Shown: piece after piece, positions 6,300-13,593 of the stretch
Layout of the letters: every line of letters starts with the position of its first letter
Numbering within the stretch: the first letter of the stretch is position 1
Assembly (NCBI GenBank): GCA_016187125.1
Contig: JACPKF010000001.1
Span: 1-38,930 of the forward strand
Length of the DNA: 38,930 nt
Source of the DNA: Candidatus Saccharimonadota bacterium
GTDB lineage: Bacteria; Patescibacteriota; Saccharimonadia; Saccharimonadales; UBA10212
Direction of reading: 5' to 3'
Program-made: the position numbers and the translations under genes
Notes under the pieces: generated by a model
The model's database searches: none
What the model saw: the letters and a program-made list of their open reading frames with translations, nothing else
Told to the model about the DNA's origin: nothing

Positions 6300-8390
6300 T
6301 TAGTTTACTACTACCTTCATATCCATAATCGTTTCACCGGCTAAGTTGTCCTGTACCTTACAGGCAACGATATATTCACCTGATTTCTCGAATTTATACT
6401 TTGCGGCTAAGGCTGCCTCGAAAATTTCACCTCGTTTAGAATCTCTTTTCTTCTCGCGTGATAGTACATAATTTTTATCTGAGGCAAAATGTCCCTCTTG
6501 ATAATCGAAATCCCATTGGCAGTTTACTAGCCAACCATTTTCGTTGGTTGATATCGCATCGACTGCCTCAAACTCGTATTCAAGCTTACTTGTCCTTTTA
6601 GCTTTTATGGCACCGATACCTGGTGGCTTAGAGAATCGCAGAAATAATTCGGCTTCCTCAACACCCGGCATTCTCTGCAGGATTCGTTTCCTGAATTCTT
6701 TAGAGTCCAGAGGAATCGCCTCAATGTCGAGAGGTAGGTTGTTTTTTTCGGAATATTTTTTTAGGATGTCGATATATTTTAAAGCCTCCCTAGAAAATCG
6801 CCAAGCAATAATTTTAGCCCGTACCATTTTGTTAGGCTCTAACTTAACCTTTATGGCATCAAAAAACTTCTGTATGTCCTTCGGGTCAATTGACTCATTC
6901 GGGTCGGCTGGTCCAATGTATAAGGGTTCCTGCTGAGCAGGAGGCTTGAAACCGTGAATAAAAGATTCTCCTGTATTACGGCTCGCTCCATAGGCTGTAA
7001 GCACAAAATTAATAAACTCTTCGTGGTCTAGGTTTGCAAACTTTTCTACTGGGTAAACTCCAAGGTAGCTAACCTCAATATTGGGTACTTTCTCAGTAAT
7101 GCCTTCTGTTTGTAGTCCCATTTGAAAAGACTCTTCTTTAGCAGAAATGTTGCTTTCTACCCCGCTCATTTTCTCCCCAAGTTTGATCAGTCTATCTAGG
7201 GTCACTGAAACCGCCACCCTGGAAGAATCAACCCCAATAAAATGGCGATTAAGTCTTTGAGCTACAGCTGTAGTAGTGCCACCACCAATAAAGAAATCTG
7301 CAATAATATCACCCTCACTTGAGGACATTTTTATTATCCGTTCGACAATTGATTCTGGTTTTTGGGTAGGATATCCAATCGATTCGCTATGCCATGAGTT
7401 TATAGATTGAAGTTCTTTTTCTATCCAAAGACTTTGTACTGGTACTCCTGGCATTTCATCCATATATTGTTTCAGTCGCGGTATACCGTTTTTTGTATAG
7501 AAAAGCTTACCTTGCTTATCGAGCTTTTCCATATTATCTCGTGTGTATCGCCAATTACGAGTGATACCTTTCCACTCATATCGAGGACCTCGACCCCCGG
7601 GAGCGCTGCAATCCCTCGAAAGCCATTTTCTACCGTCTGGATCAGAGTAACGGTAGTAATTCTCTATGTAATCGGCATCATAATTTGTGTATTCTGGATT
7701 CCACTTCCATTGATTCGACTTCGAGTAAAAATGAATTGTGTCATGAATATTACCGAGAGAACCGCTATCACTGTGAGCTGTGCTTCTTTTCCAGATTATC
7801 TCTGAGCGATAATTTTCATACCCAAAAATCTTATCTAGCTCGGCCTTTATATAATGGCTTGCGTGCCAGTCGCAATGGACATAAATACTACCAGTTTTCT
7901 TGAGCACACGTCGCATCTCCCAAAGTCTTGCATTTAACCAAATTAAATAGCTGGTTATGCCGCCCTCCCAGATATCCTCAAAAGTGCGAACTTCATTCGT
8001 GTCTCCCCAAATCACGTTATAATTTCGCCCACTAAAAAAAGGCGGATCTATATAAATCAAATCTATTGATTCACTTTTCAGCGTCCTTAGAACCTCGAGA
8101 TTATCTCCTAGGTATAGTCTGTTTGCTGGAGAGTCGGGATCATTAAAAATAACCGTATCGCCGTGATTTTTAGGGTGAAGGGAAGGAATGTTTATGTAAG
8201 GGAAAACTCTGTCAAATGCTTTATGGTCATCGTAACCCAGCGGAGGATTAGCCGGATCAGGTAGGTTATGAAGTCGTTGACGGATTTTAGAAGAAACAGA
8301 AGTAACAGTTTTTTGATCCGGTCTTAGCTGCTGCTCGGATTCTTTTTGGATTTTTTCTAATTCTTCAACTGTATAGCTATCTTCCGCCAT
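6300..8390 (-). CDS. mod: Type III-like DNA methyltransferase (Mod)
   Basis: A 696-residue beta-class amino-methyltransferase: motif IV IYIDPPF (D115-F118) comes first, and the SAM-binding motif I DFFIGGGTTTAVA (365-377) comes later. HFIGVDSSRVAV follows it. Between them lies a 200-residue region with many aromatic residues, the probable target-recognition part. After residue 430 comes a long extra region ending in an all-beta segment (YKFEKSGEYIVACKVQD) that looks like an Ig/PKD-type fold. Motif IV has Phe where DPPY is commonest; both occur in N6-adenine and N4-cytosine enzymes, so the base cannot be assigned. First gene of the R-M operon, with GGAG 6 nt before its ATG. Confidence 0.88.
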   Translation of the reverse strand: MAEDSYTVEELEKIQKESEQQLRPDQKTVTSVSSKIRQRLHNLPDPANPPLGYDDHKAFDRVFPYINIPSLHPKNHGDTVIFNDPDSPANRLYLGDNLEVLRTLKSESIDLIYIDPPFFSGRNYNVIWGDTNEVRTFEDIWEGGITSYLIWLNARLWEMRRVLKKTGSIYVHCDWHASHYIKAELDKIFGYENYRSEIIWKRSTAHSDSGSLGNIHDTIHFYSKSNQWKWNPEYTNYDADYIENYYRYSDPDGRKWLSRDCSAPGGRGPRYEWKGITRNWRYTRDNMEKLDKQGKLFYTKNGIPRLKQYMDEMPGVPVQSLWIEKELQSINSWHSESIGYPTQKPESIVERIIKMSSSEGDIIADFFIGGGTTTAVAQRLNRHFIGVDSSRVAVSVTLDRLIKLGEKMSGVESNISAKEESFQMGLQTEGITEKVPNIEVSYLGVYPVEKFANLDHEEFINFVLTAYGASRNTGESFIHGFKPPAQQEPLYIGPADPNESIDPKDIQKFFDAIKVKLEPNKMVRAKIIAWRFSREALKYIDILKKYSEKNNLPLDIEAIPLDSKEFRKRILQRMPGVEEAELFLRFSKPPGIGAIKAKRTSKLEYEFEAVDAISTNENGWLVNCQWDFDYQEGHFASDKNYVLSREKKRDSKRGEIFEAALAAKYKFEKSGEYIVACKVQDNLAGETIMDMKVVVN

Positions 8391-8534
8391 TCAAAACTCC
8401 AATTTGACCCGGATGGAATCGAATTTATTTGAATTCGTCCGCCTAATGGGCGGAATTCCATGGGTCTATCCTGTGGAACTGCCGACATATGCGGCACGGC
8501 TTTGGCCGGTTCCACCTGGGATGAGGTAATTATA
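8391..8534 (-). promoter_or_regulatory. Structured leader and -10 box of mod
   Basis: A TATAAT box lies at 8534-8529 on the minus strand, giving a leader of about 130 nt. It contains a compact three-way junction at 8473-8515: closing stem GTGGAAC/GTTCCAC, with two hairpins TGCCG-acatatg-CGGCA and CGGC-tttg-GCCG (written on the plus strand). A second hairpin, roughly 8430-8457, joins GAATTC-type arms around CCGCC/GGCGG. GGAG precedes the ATG. Immediately upstream, at 8542-8560, CTGTAGC-taaag-GCTACAG forms another hairpin. Function is unknown. Confidence 0.5.
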
Positions 8535-8621
8535 CCGTTCTCTGTAGCTAAAGGCTACAGATTCAAGTCCCTAGTAGATAGTCCCCAGTCCCTAGCCATA
8601 AGACCCACAGGCCCAACCGGG

Positions 8622-8640
8622 GTTATAACTTTGTTATAAC
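8622..8640. promoter_or_regulatory. Paired GTTATAAC operator-like site upstream of mod
   Basis: Two copies of the self-complementary octamer GTTATAAC separated by 3 bp, an 11-bp period that puts both on the same helix face. A matching pair lies at 8901-8919, in front of the AbrB-like gene. Confidence 0.5.
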
Positions 8641-8644
8641 GGGC

Positions 8645-8863
8645 TTAGAGAAGCTGGCTTTCACTAGGCTTTTTAGGAGCCTGGCCGCGGAACTTTCGAT
8701 AGTCCTCCAACTCTTGTAAAAACTCTAGACGTTTAGCAATTTCACCGGGCGGACCAATAATAACTTCAACCCGGTCGCCTACTTTTAATCTGTGGGCGCG
8801 CATAACCGACACTGGGATCACTACGCCGTCTGAATTACCGATTCTAACTATTTTCCTTATCAT
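8645..8863 (-). CDS. AbrB/MazE/SpoVT-type small DNA-binding regulator
   Basis: 72 residues. The N-terminal half has the swapped-hairpin AbrB pattern: IVRIGNSDGVVIPVSVMRAHRLKVGDRVEVII (residues 5-36), typically a dimer that binds DNA. The rest is a charged helix (AKRLEFLQELEDYRKFRG) and a flexible basic tail. No toxin gene follows, so it is probably a transcription regulator rather than a MazE-like antitoxin. GGAG precedes the ATG. The mod gene begins 254 nt downstream. Palindrome pairs of the same sequence sit over its own promoter and just after its stop, upstream of mod, suggesting that it controls itself and the R-M operon. Confidence 0.75.
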   Translation of the reverse strand: MIRKIVRIGNSDGVVIPVSVMRAHRLKVGDRVEVIIGPPGEIAKRLEFLQELEDYRKFRGQAPKKPSESQLL

Positions 8864-8900
8864 AATTTAGCTTCCGCTCCTAAACTCCCACATGTCCTAT

Positions 8901-8919
8901 GTTATAACAAAATTATAAC
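8901..8919. promoter_or_regulatory. Paired GTTATAAC-like operator over the AbrB-like gene promoter
   Basis: GTTATAAC-aaa-ATTATAAC, again an 11-bp period. On the minus strand the second unit contains TATAAT (8917-8912), a probable -10, so a bound protein would block the promoter. The wider sequence is palindromic (ATGTTATAAC ... TTATAACAT). Confidence 0.5.
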
Positions 8920-8993
8920 ATCTTGAGCACATTCAATAAAATAGAAAAATTTGGAACCGTGATATTGATTGTTTTTTTTGGAAGAATAAAAGG

Positions 8994-9251
8994 CTAGGTG
9001 GTGAGGTAGACGGTGTTGCCTTCGTGAACCTTTTGGTCAACTTTCAGGCCAAAGCTGTCGCCAGCTTTGACTGATTCAACATCCTGGTGTTCCACCTGCA
9101 AGGAGTCCACTACTTGAGTGAAATCGGTGTTGTTGCCTTTGATCTGTACTTTATCGCCCTTTTTCAGACTAGCGCCCGGGTTTAGTTTGACCACTGCCAC
9201 ATTCAAGTCGTCGTAGTAGTGGCTGACTTTACCTAATGTTTTTTGTGCCAT
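8994..9251 (-). CDS. Elongation-factor domain II-like small protein
   Basis: 85 residues forming one beta-barrel like domain 2 of EF-Tu/IF2 GTPases and the C-terminal domain of U32 peptidases: GKVSHYYDDLNVAVVKL, LKKGDKVQIKG, TDFTQVVDSLQVEHQDV, VKAGDSFGLKVD, VHEGNTVYL. It has no GTPase domain. Free-standing versions are seen in archaea and some bacteria; their role is not established, although tRNA or ribosome contact is often supposed. GGAG and a TATAAT box upstream support the start. Monocistronic. Confidence 0.75.
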   Translation of the reverse strand: MAQKTLGKVSHYYDDLNVAVVKLNPGASLKKGDKVQIKGNNTDFTQVVDSLQVEHQDVESVKAGDSFGLKVDQKVHEGNTVYLTT

Positions 9252-9313
9252 GACCTTACTCCCTTTATAACAGGATTATACCCCTAAGCTTCGCCAGACG
9301 CTACGGAAAGATG

Positions 9314-9319
9314 TATTAT
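9314..9319 (+). promoter_or_regulatory. -10 box that fixes the start of the beta-propeller gene
   Basis: TATTAT followed by AAGCAT and ATG at 9326, the same arrangement as hicB. An in-frame ATG at 9311 would lie upstream of the transcript start and is rejected. Confidence 0.5.
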
Positions 9320-9325
9320 AAGCAT

Positions 9326-10303
9326 ATGCAAAATCGGCAGTCTGGCTTTAGCCATATAGGTCTGCTGTTGCTAGTAGTTGTACTGGCGATGGTTGGTTTT
9401 GTCGGCTGGTATGTTTATGACAAAAATCAAGATAAGGCAACGACGTCATCCAATCCGTCCGGGTCGTCTGCCATCTCCGTGTCGGCCGACAAATGGCAGA
9501 CGACCGGCCTGGCGGTGGCTGGCAATTACGCCGACGCCGATGTGGTCGCCCTAGGCGACGGGCGGTATCGGCTTTACTATTCGCTGGAACCCGAGCAGCC
9601 GGGATTTAACGGCCAAGTTTATTCCTCGATTTCAACCGATGGTAAAAATTGGACTAAGGAAGATGGTACGAGAATTGAACAGGCGACTTTTCCCTCCATC
9701 CTTAAGCTGCCGGATGGCACGTTCAGAATGTATTATCAAAATGCCAACGCTATTAAAAGTGCCACATCCTCAGACGGCCTTGCTTGGAGCCTAGAGTCCG
9801 GGACGAGGATTGATACGTCCAATACGGTGGGGCTTAGCTTAACGAACGTTGGTGCTCCCACAGTGGCAAAAATAGCAGACAAGTATGTGATGGTCTATTT
9901 CGGCGCGATAAACCAGAAATACACCGCTGTTGGAATGGTTCCCAACAATGAGACTCATCCACTACTTTGGGCAACCTCCACTGACGGTCTTACTTTTGAA
10001 AAGCAAGGTATAGCCTTAGACAGCCGAAATAGTGTCTTTAAGGGCTGGATGGACGGACCTGAGCTAATAGCTTGGGACGGCAATGAGCATCGTCTTTACT
10101 TTTGGGGATACAAAGGAGTTTATTATTCTGTCTTGGCTGATGATAAGTTTTCTGAGCCGCGACTGACTTACACTACAGCCACCGGCAATCAAGAATTTCC
10201 GGAAAATCCACCCGGTGACCCAACGCTGATAAAAATTAACAATACTTGGAACATGTACTACGGCGGACATCAAAAAGGCATCTACCGCGCCGTTTTGCAA
10301 TAA
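9326..10303 (+). CDS. Membrane-anchored five-bladed beta-propeller (GH43/GH32-like fold)
   Basis: 325 residues from the ATG at 9326. The anchor is QSGFSHIGLLLLV..VGFVGW, then a Ser-rich linker to about residue 45. The rest contains repeated blades of the type VVALGDGRYRLYYS, ILKLPDGTFRMYYQ, VAKIADKYVMVYFG, LLWATSTDGLTFE and LIKINNTWNMYYGG, as in beta-propellers of the arabinanase/levansucrase/sialidase-like superfamilies. Acidic residues occur at blade starts, but a full glycosidase triad cannot be confirmed. Probably carbohydrate binding or cleavage at the cell surface. The protein at 11174-12193 is a diverged paralogue with the same plan. It converges on the three-gene minus-strand operon. 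Confidence 0.65.
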   Translation: MQNRQSGFSHIGLLLLVVVLAMVGFVGWYVYDKNQDKATTSSNPSGSSAISVSADKWQTTGLAVAGNYADADVVALGDGRYRLYYSLEPEQPGFNGQVYSSISTDGKNWTKEDGTRIEQATFPSILKLPDGTFRMYYQNANAIKSATSSDGLAWSLESGTRIDTSNTVGLSLTNVGAPTVAKIADKYVMVYFGAINQKYTAVGMVPNNETHPLLWATSTDGLTFEKQGIALDSRNSVFKGWMDGPELIAWDGNEHRLYFWGYKGVYYSVLADDKFSEPRLTYTTATGNQEFPENPPGDPTLIKINNTWNMYYGGHQKGIYRAVLQ

Positions 10304-10320
10304 TTATAGCAGCTCTAGGA

Positions 10321-11172
10321 TTATTTACAGTAGTCGCTGGTCTTACCACTTTGCGAGTCAGACGATGGCAGAGCTCTGACTTTAGCTTCTTCATCGGCCC
10401 CAAGTAGGTCAAACCAACAAACAGCATATTGTTCGGTATTACTGGGGTGTTTGGCAGCCCAGTCGGCGTTCTTGGAGGCCTCGTTTTTGCTGCGCAGATC
10501 ATACATCCCCCAATCAACAAAGACATTTATGGTATTTCGATCACCCTTGACAATACCAACGGCCGTGGCCAGTGTTTCGCCGGCTTTAAAGGACAGTGGC
10601 GGGTTAATTCGAGTATCACGGGAATCGCCCTCTCTGTTTTGCGGCAATTTGTCGGCAATAGCTTGGAGCTTCGGGCTCAAGCTCAGCATATGGCCAAAAC
10701 GGTACATGTAACCGCAAGCAGCGATAAAGTCAAAAACGTACTGAGTCTCGCCATTAACTGGGTAGCGGGCGCCGCGAATAACATCGGCGTCCATCGGCGC
10801 CGTTACAGTCAGGTCATTATTGGCATTGTTGTCAAACCTAAAGCCGCCGTGGGGTTTATAATCTCCGCCGCGGTATTGCCCGGGATAAAGGATTGATGTA
10901 GCCAGACTAAGATCGACTGGAAATTTAACTAGCGGATCCGGGCAGTTGGGTGGTGTACCGCTCGGCTGCCAGCTTCCACCTTCGTCGGTCCAGGTGATTT
11001 TCGCAAGCTTTGCATCCGATGCTGAAGTTTTAATCTGGTAGCTACTACCCTTTTTATTGTCATTAGATTTTGAGCTATAAGCCCGCCAGCCGCCAAAACC
11101 AACTACACCTAGGATGATAATTACAAGCAGTAATACGAAATGACTAAAGCCTTTTGGGGCTGGCGTTGCCAT
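10321..11172 (-). CDS. Pilin-like-anchored M23-like protein
   Basis: 283 residues: anchor PKGFSHFVLLLVIIILGVVGFGGW, linker, then a domain with KPHGGFRFDNNANND, DLTVTAPMDADVIRGARY, YMYRFGHML and LSFKAGETLATAVGI. This order (an HGG..FD element, a VxAPxxGxV-like strand, a GH motif, then a PGExI-like strand) parallels M23/LytM endopeptidases. The usual HxxxD and HxH zinc motifs are not exact, so it may be an inactive, binding-only relative. Last gene of a three-gene operon; its ATG follows the preceding stop by 1 nt. A related fragment lies at 1-399. Confidence 0.6.
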   Translation of the reverse strand: MATPAPKGFSHFVLLLVIIILGVVGFGGWRAYSSKSNDNKKGSSYQIKTSASDAKLAKITWTDEGGSWQPSGTPPNCPDPLVKFPVDLSLATSILYPGQYRGGDYKPHGGFRFDNNANNDLTVTAPMDADVIRGARYPVNGETQYVFDFIAACGYMYRFGHMLSLSPKLQAIADKLPQNREGDSRDTRINPPLSFKAGETLATAVGIVKGDRNTINVFVDWGMYDLRSKNEASKNADWAAKHPSNTEQYAVCWFDLLGADEEAKVRALPSSDSQSGKTSDYCK

Positions 11173-11173
11173 T

Positions 11174-12193
11174 TTATTGGTTCGGTGAGGCCAGTTTGTA
11201 GATCATCAGCCAGCTGTTGTTATCAAGTTGTACTGGTGACGGATCGCAAATAATTTTACCGGCCGCAGCCGTTAGATTAACACTTTCGTCCACCCAGTTA
11301 ATGCCGTCGGTTGTTGTCGAGCTGCTGATGCCGTTGGCGCAATAGAACTGCCGGTATTTGCCATCTCCGACTGACACGGTTTTAGATACTGAGCCTTTTT
11401 GGCGGGCGATACCTTGATAGGTGAAACTGGAACCATCATTCGAAGTAGCATAAATCTGTTTTGGTCCTTGGGCGAGGTACATAAACCAACGATTGTCGAT
11501 CTTGATTACGTCAGGATCTGTAATTTGCCCGTACTCGAAGCGAACACCCTGCTCTTCCTTAAAATTAATGCCATCACTACTGGTGGCGCTGTAGACTCTA
11601 TTAACCGAAGTTGGCGGCTGTCCAGGGGTCGGCGGACCAGGAAAAGCTATATAGAAAAGACGAAGTTTGCCAGAATCGGTCAGTGTAATTTGCGGATCAG
11701 CTACACCGCCGACGCGTGAACTGGTTAGCTGCATAGAGCCGGCGGTCCAAGTTTTACCCTGATCACTTGACACCGCTACCAATATCCCTGATTTTGAGCG
11801 GGCAGCGCCATCAACTGCATAAATAACAATTTGTCCTGAGGGTAATTTCATGGCATCCGGTACTGAGGCATGGTTTAGGATTTGAGTAGCGCCGCCAGAG
11901 AAACGCACTCCGTCTGGCGAAGAAGCGGTATGGACATCATGATAAAACGGGCCGTTTTTATCACCAATCGGATCGGCAACCGCCGCCTTCTGATCAAAAT
12001 CTAGTTTGGCTATATCAATTTGGTTGATTTTCCCAGACCTATCAGGCGTTAAAGCAAGCTGTTCGACAGCGCTCGGCTGGTTTTTAGAACTATTTTTAAA
12101 AACCCGCCAGGCTGCAATTCCAGCGACGCCCAGGACTAAAATAACTAAAACTATGGCGACAAGGTGAAAGCCATTTTGATTTTTATTAGCCAC
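11174..12193 (-). CDS. Pilin-like-anchored beta-propeller, sialidase/GH43-like
   Basis: 339 residues from a GTG with GGAG 5 nt upstream. Anchor: QNGFHLVAIVLVILVLGVAGIAAW. Blades include DAMKLPSGQIVIYAV, VSSDQGKTWTAG (an Asp-box, as in sialidases), ADPQITLTDSGKLRLFYIAF, YSATSSDGINFKE, DPDVIKIDNRWFMYLAQG and DPSPVQLDNNSWLMIYK. It is a paralogue of 9326-10303 on the opposite strand. Likely an extracytoplasmic glycan-binding or glycan-cleaving protein; the substrate is unknown. Middle gene of an operon with the NTF2-like protein upstream and the M23-like protein downstream. Confidence 0.65.
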   Translation of the reverse strand: MANKNQNGFHLVAIVLVILVLGVAGIAAWRVFKNSSKNQPSAVEQLALTPDRSGKINQIDIAKLDFDQKAAVADPIGDKNGPFYHDVHTASSPDGVRFSGGATQILNHASVPDAMKLPSGQIVIYAVDGAARSKSGILVAVSSDQGKTWTAGSMQLTSSRVGGVADPQITLTDSGKLRLFYIAFPGPPTPGQPPTSVNRVYSATSSDGINFKEEQGVRFEYGQITDPDVIKIDNRWFMYLAQGPKQIYATSNDGSSFTYQGIARQKGSVSKTVSVGDGKYRQFYCANGISSSTTTDGINWVDESVNLTAAAGKIICDPSPVQLDNNSWLMIYKLASPNQ

Positions 12194-12209
12194 AGCGTCT
12201 CCGTTTAGT

Positions 12210-12698
12210 TTATTTAATCTCGTAGCCGTATATGCACCATTGGTCGCTTTTTTTCAGCAAGCTTACTGCCAGAGTAGAATTGGGGCTCAGGGGTCCGACT
12301 GAACCACTGATTTTGGCCTGATTATTACGCACATCAGTGGATGTGTATTCGACATCGGAAAGATCGATAGTTTGAAAACCGGGATTGCTGAGATATGATT
12401 GGAATTTTTCATATGTCATCAAGCTTTTAAAGTCCGGACAAGTGACTTTGTAAGCTTCCTGGATTTTCTTCTGGTAAACCAATGTAAAGTGTTCTTTGGC
12501 GGCCGCTTTGACAGCTTTTTGATCAGCCGTCTCTTTAGATGCCGAAGAGCTAGCTGTAATACTTGTTGGTGAGCTGTTTTTGGCGGATTTGGAGTCGTTC
12601 TTGGCAAACACAAAATAGCCAACGCCAGCTATGGCTACCACTGCGACGACGGCTGCCACGATCATCGTATGGCCAAAACCGGTTTGATTATTTTTCAT
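12210..12698 (-). CDS. Pilin-like-anchored NTF2-like protein
   Basis: 162 residues. The anchor QTGFGHTMIVAAVVAVVAIAG is followed by a Ser/Ala/Lys linker to about residue 55 and a domain of about 105 residues. That domain begins with an alpha helix (AVKAAAKEHFTLVYQKKIQEAYKVTCPDF) and continues in beta strands ending QWCIYGYEIK, as in DUF4878/DUF4864 NTF2-like domains. These are usually binding modules with no known reaction. First gene of the operon that continues into 12193 and 11172. AAAGGA precedes the ATG. Confidence 0.6.
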   Translation of the reverse strand: MKNNQTGFGHTMIVAAVVAVVAIAGVGYFVFAKNDSKSAKNSSPTSITASSSASKETADQKAVKAAAKEHFTLVYQKKIQEAYKVTCPDFKSLMTYEKFQSYLSNPGFQTIDLSDVEYTSTDVRNNQAKISGSVGPLSPNSTLAVSLLKKSDQWCIYGYEIK

Positions 12699-12744
12699 AT
12701 TTTATTGGTCCTTTCGCCCTATATTTAGAGCTCTAATGAGCCCT

Positions 12745-12774
12745 AGTGTAGCACTAGCTAAAAGGCCTATGCAA
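12745..12774 (-). promoter_or_regulatory. Promoter of the surface-protein operon
   Basis: On the minus strand TTGCAT (12774-12769), an 18-bp spacer, then TACACT (12750-12745). This gives a leader of about 40 nt with an AAAGGA ribosome site before the ATG at 12698. Confidence 0.4.
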
Positions 12775-12831
12775 ATTGCTTATGGCTTATAGTATAGCGA
12801 CGTAAACTTAATTACCCTCTTGGACCGCGAG

Positions 12832-13530
12832 CTATCTAATAATGCCCTTTTTTACCTTGGCCGCGAAAGCATTGCAATTAAATTTCGGATCTCGGCCTTT
12901 TTTATAGGGGCTATCCTTGACGACAACCCACTCAGGAAGTAGATGTATCTCAAAAGGAGGATCGGAGGGTAATTTTACTCGGCACATAGTGTAATAATGT
13001 ATTTGGCCACTTTCCGAATGACGAGGGGTCCCGTCGTCAATGTCTACTACTTGCCAGCTCTCTCTAGTTTTTGCCAATGTCCGATTAGCTTTTTGATTAA
13101 CCGAAAGCGCTAGCAGATGAATATTGTTGTCTACTGCTTTGATACCTCGTGGCCATGACTCAACTTCTTTTTCTATGTTGTCCCGAGCCGGCGGCCAGTA
13201 GCGAGTTTCAAAATGGTGTTTAGCTCCGCCCTTTACGCGATCGTAGCTTGTGCGGCCATAAGCATAATAAGGCGCTCTGGCACCTACGGGGACCCCAAGG
13301 ATTACATGGCCGATAGCATTCTCTATTAAAGCTATACAGGCTCTACGCTCCCCATTTGGGGAATTAAAAGTATACGGTGCACAGTCATCTAGGCCATCGG
13401 CTGTGACTTGACGAGCTTCGGCTGCTTGAACTCCTCCACCCAGTCCACTAAACAAGGCTGCGGCACAGGCTATCTGTGCGCCAACTGTAGGCATTCTGCC
13501 GCGCCAAAGATTTCCACATTCATACGACAT
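12832..13530 (-). CDS. Unknown secreted protein with Sec signal peptide
   Basis: Not recognised. 232 residues from the ATG at 13530; an in-frame ATG at 13494 (MPTVGAQ) would give a tighter signal peptide and cannot be excluded. VGAQIACAAALFSGLGGGVQA followed by AEA fits a cleavable Sec signal. The mature part has cysteines in DDCAPY, RRACIAL, YTMCRVK and KFNCNAF, suggesting two disulfides, plus conserved-looking aromatic segments (AHLE-free, HHFETRYWPP, LLPEWVVVKDSPY). A VKOR at 21334-21942 could supply disulfides. Unlike its neighbours it has no pilin-like anchor, so it may be released. Confidence 0.55.
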   Translation of the reverse strand: MSYECGNLWRGRMPTVGAQIACAAALFSGLGGGVQAAEARQVTADGLDDCAPYTFNSPNGERRACIALIENAIGHVILGVPVGARAPYYAYGRTSYDRVKGGAKHHFETRYWPPARDNIEKEVESWPRGIKAVDNNIHLLALSVNQKANRTLAKTRESWQVVDIDDGTPRHSESGQIHYYTMCRVKLPSDPPFEIHLLPEWVVVKDSPYKKGRDPKFNCNAFAAKVKKGIIR

Positions 13531-13593
13531 AATTACATTCTTGTAGTTCTTTTTGCTAAATGCAAGCACTAGCAAGAACGCTGAGTTTTTTTA

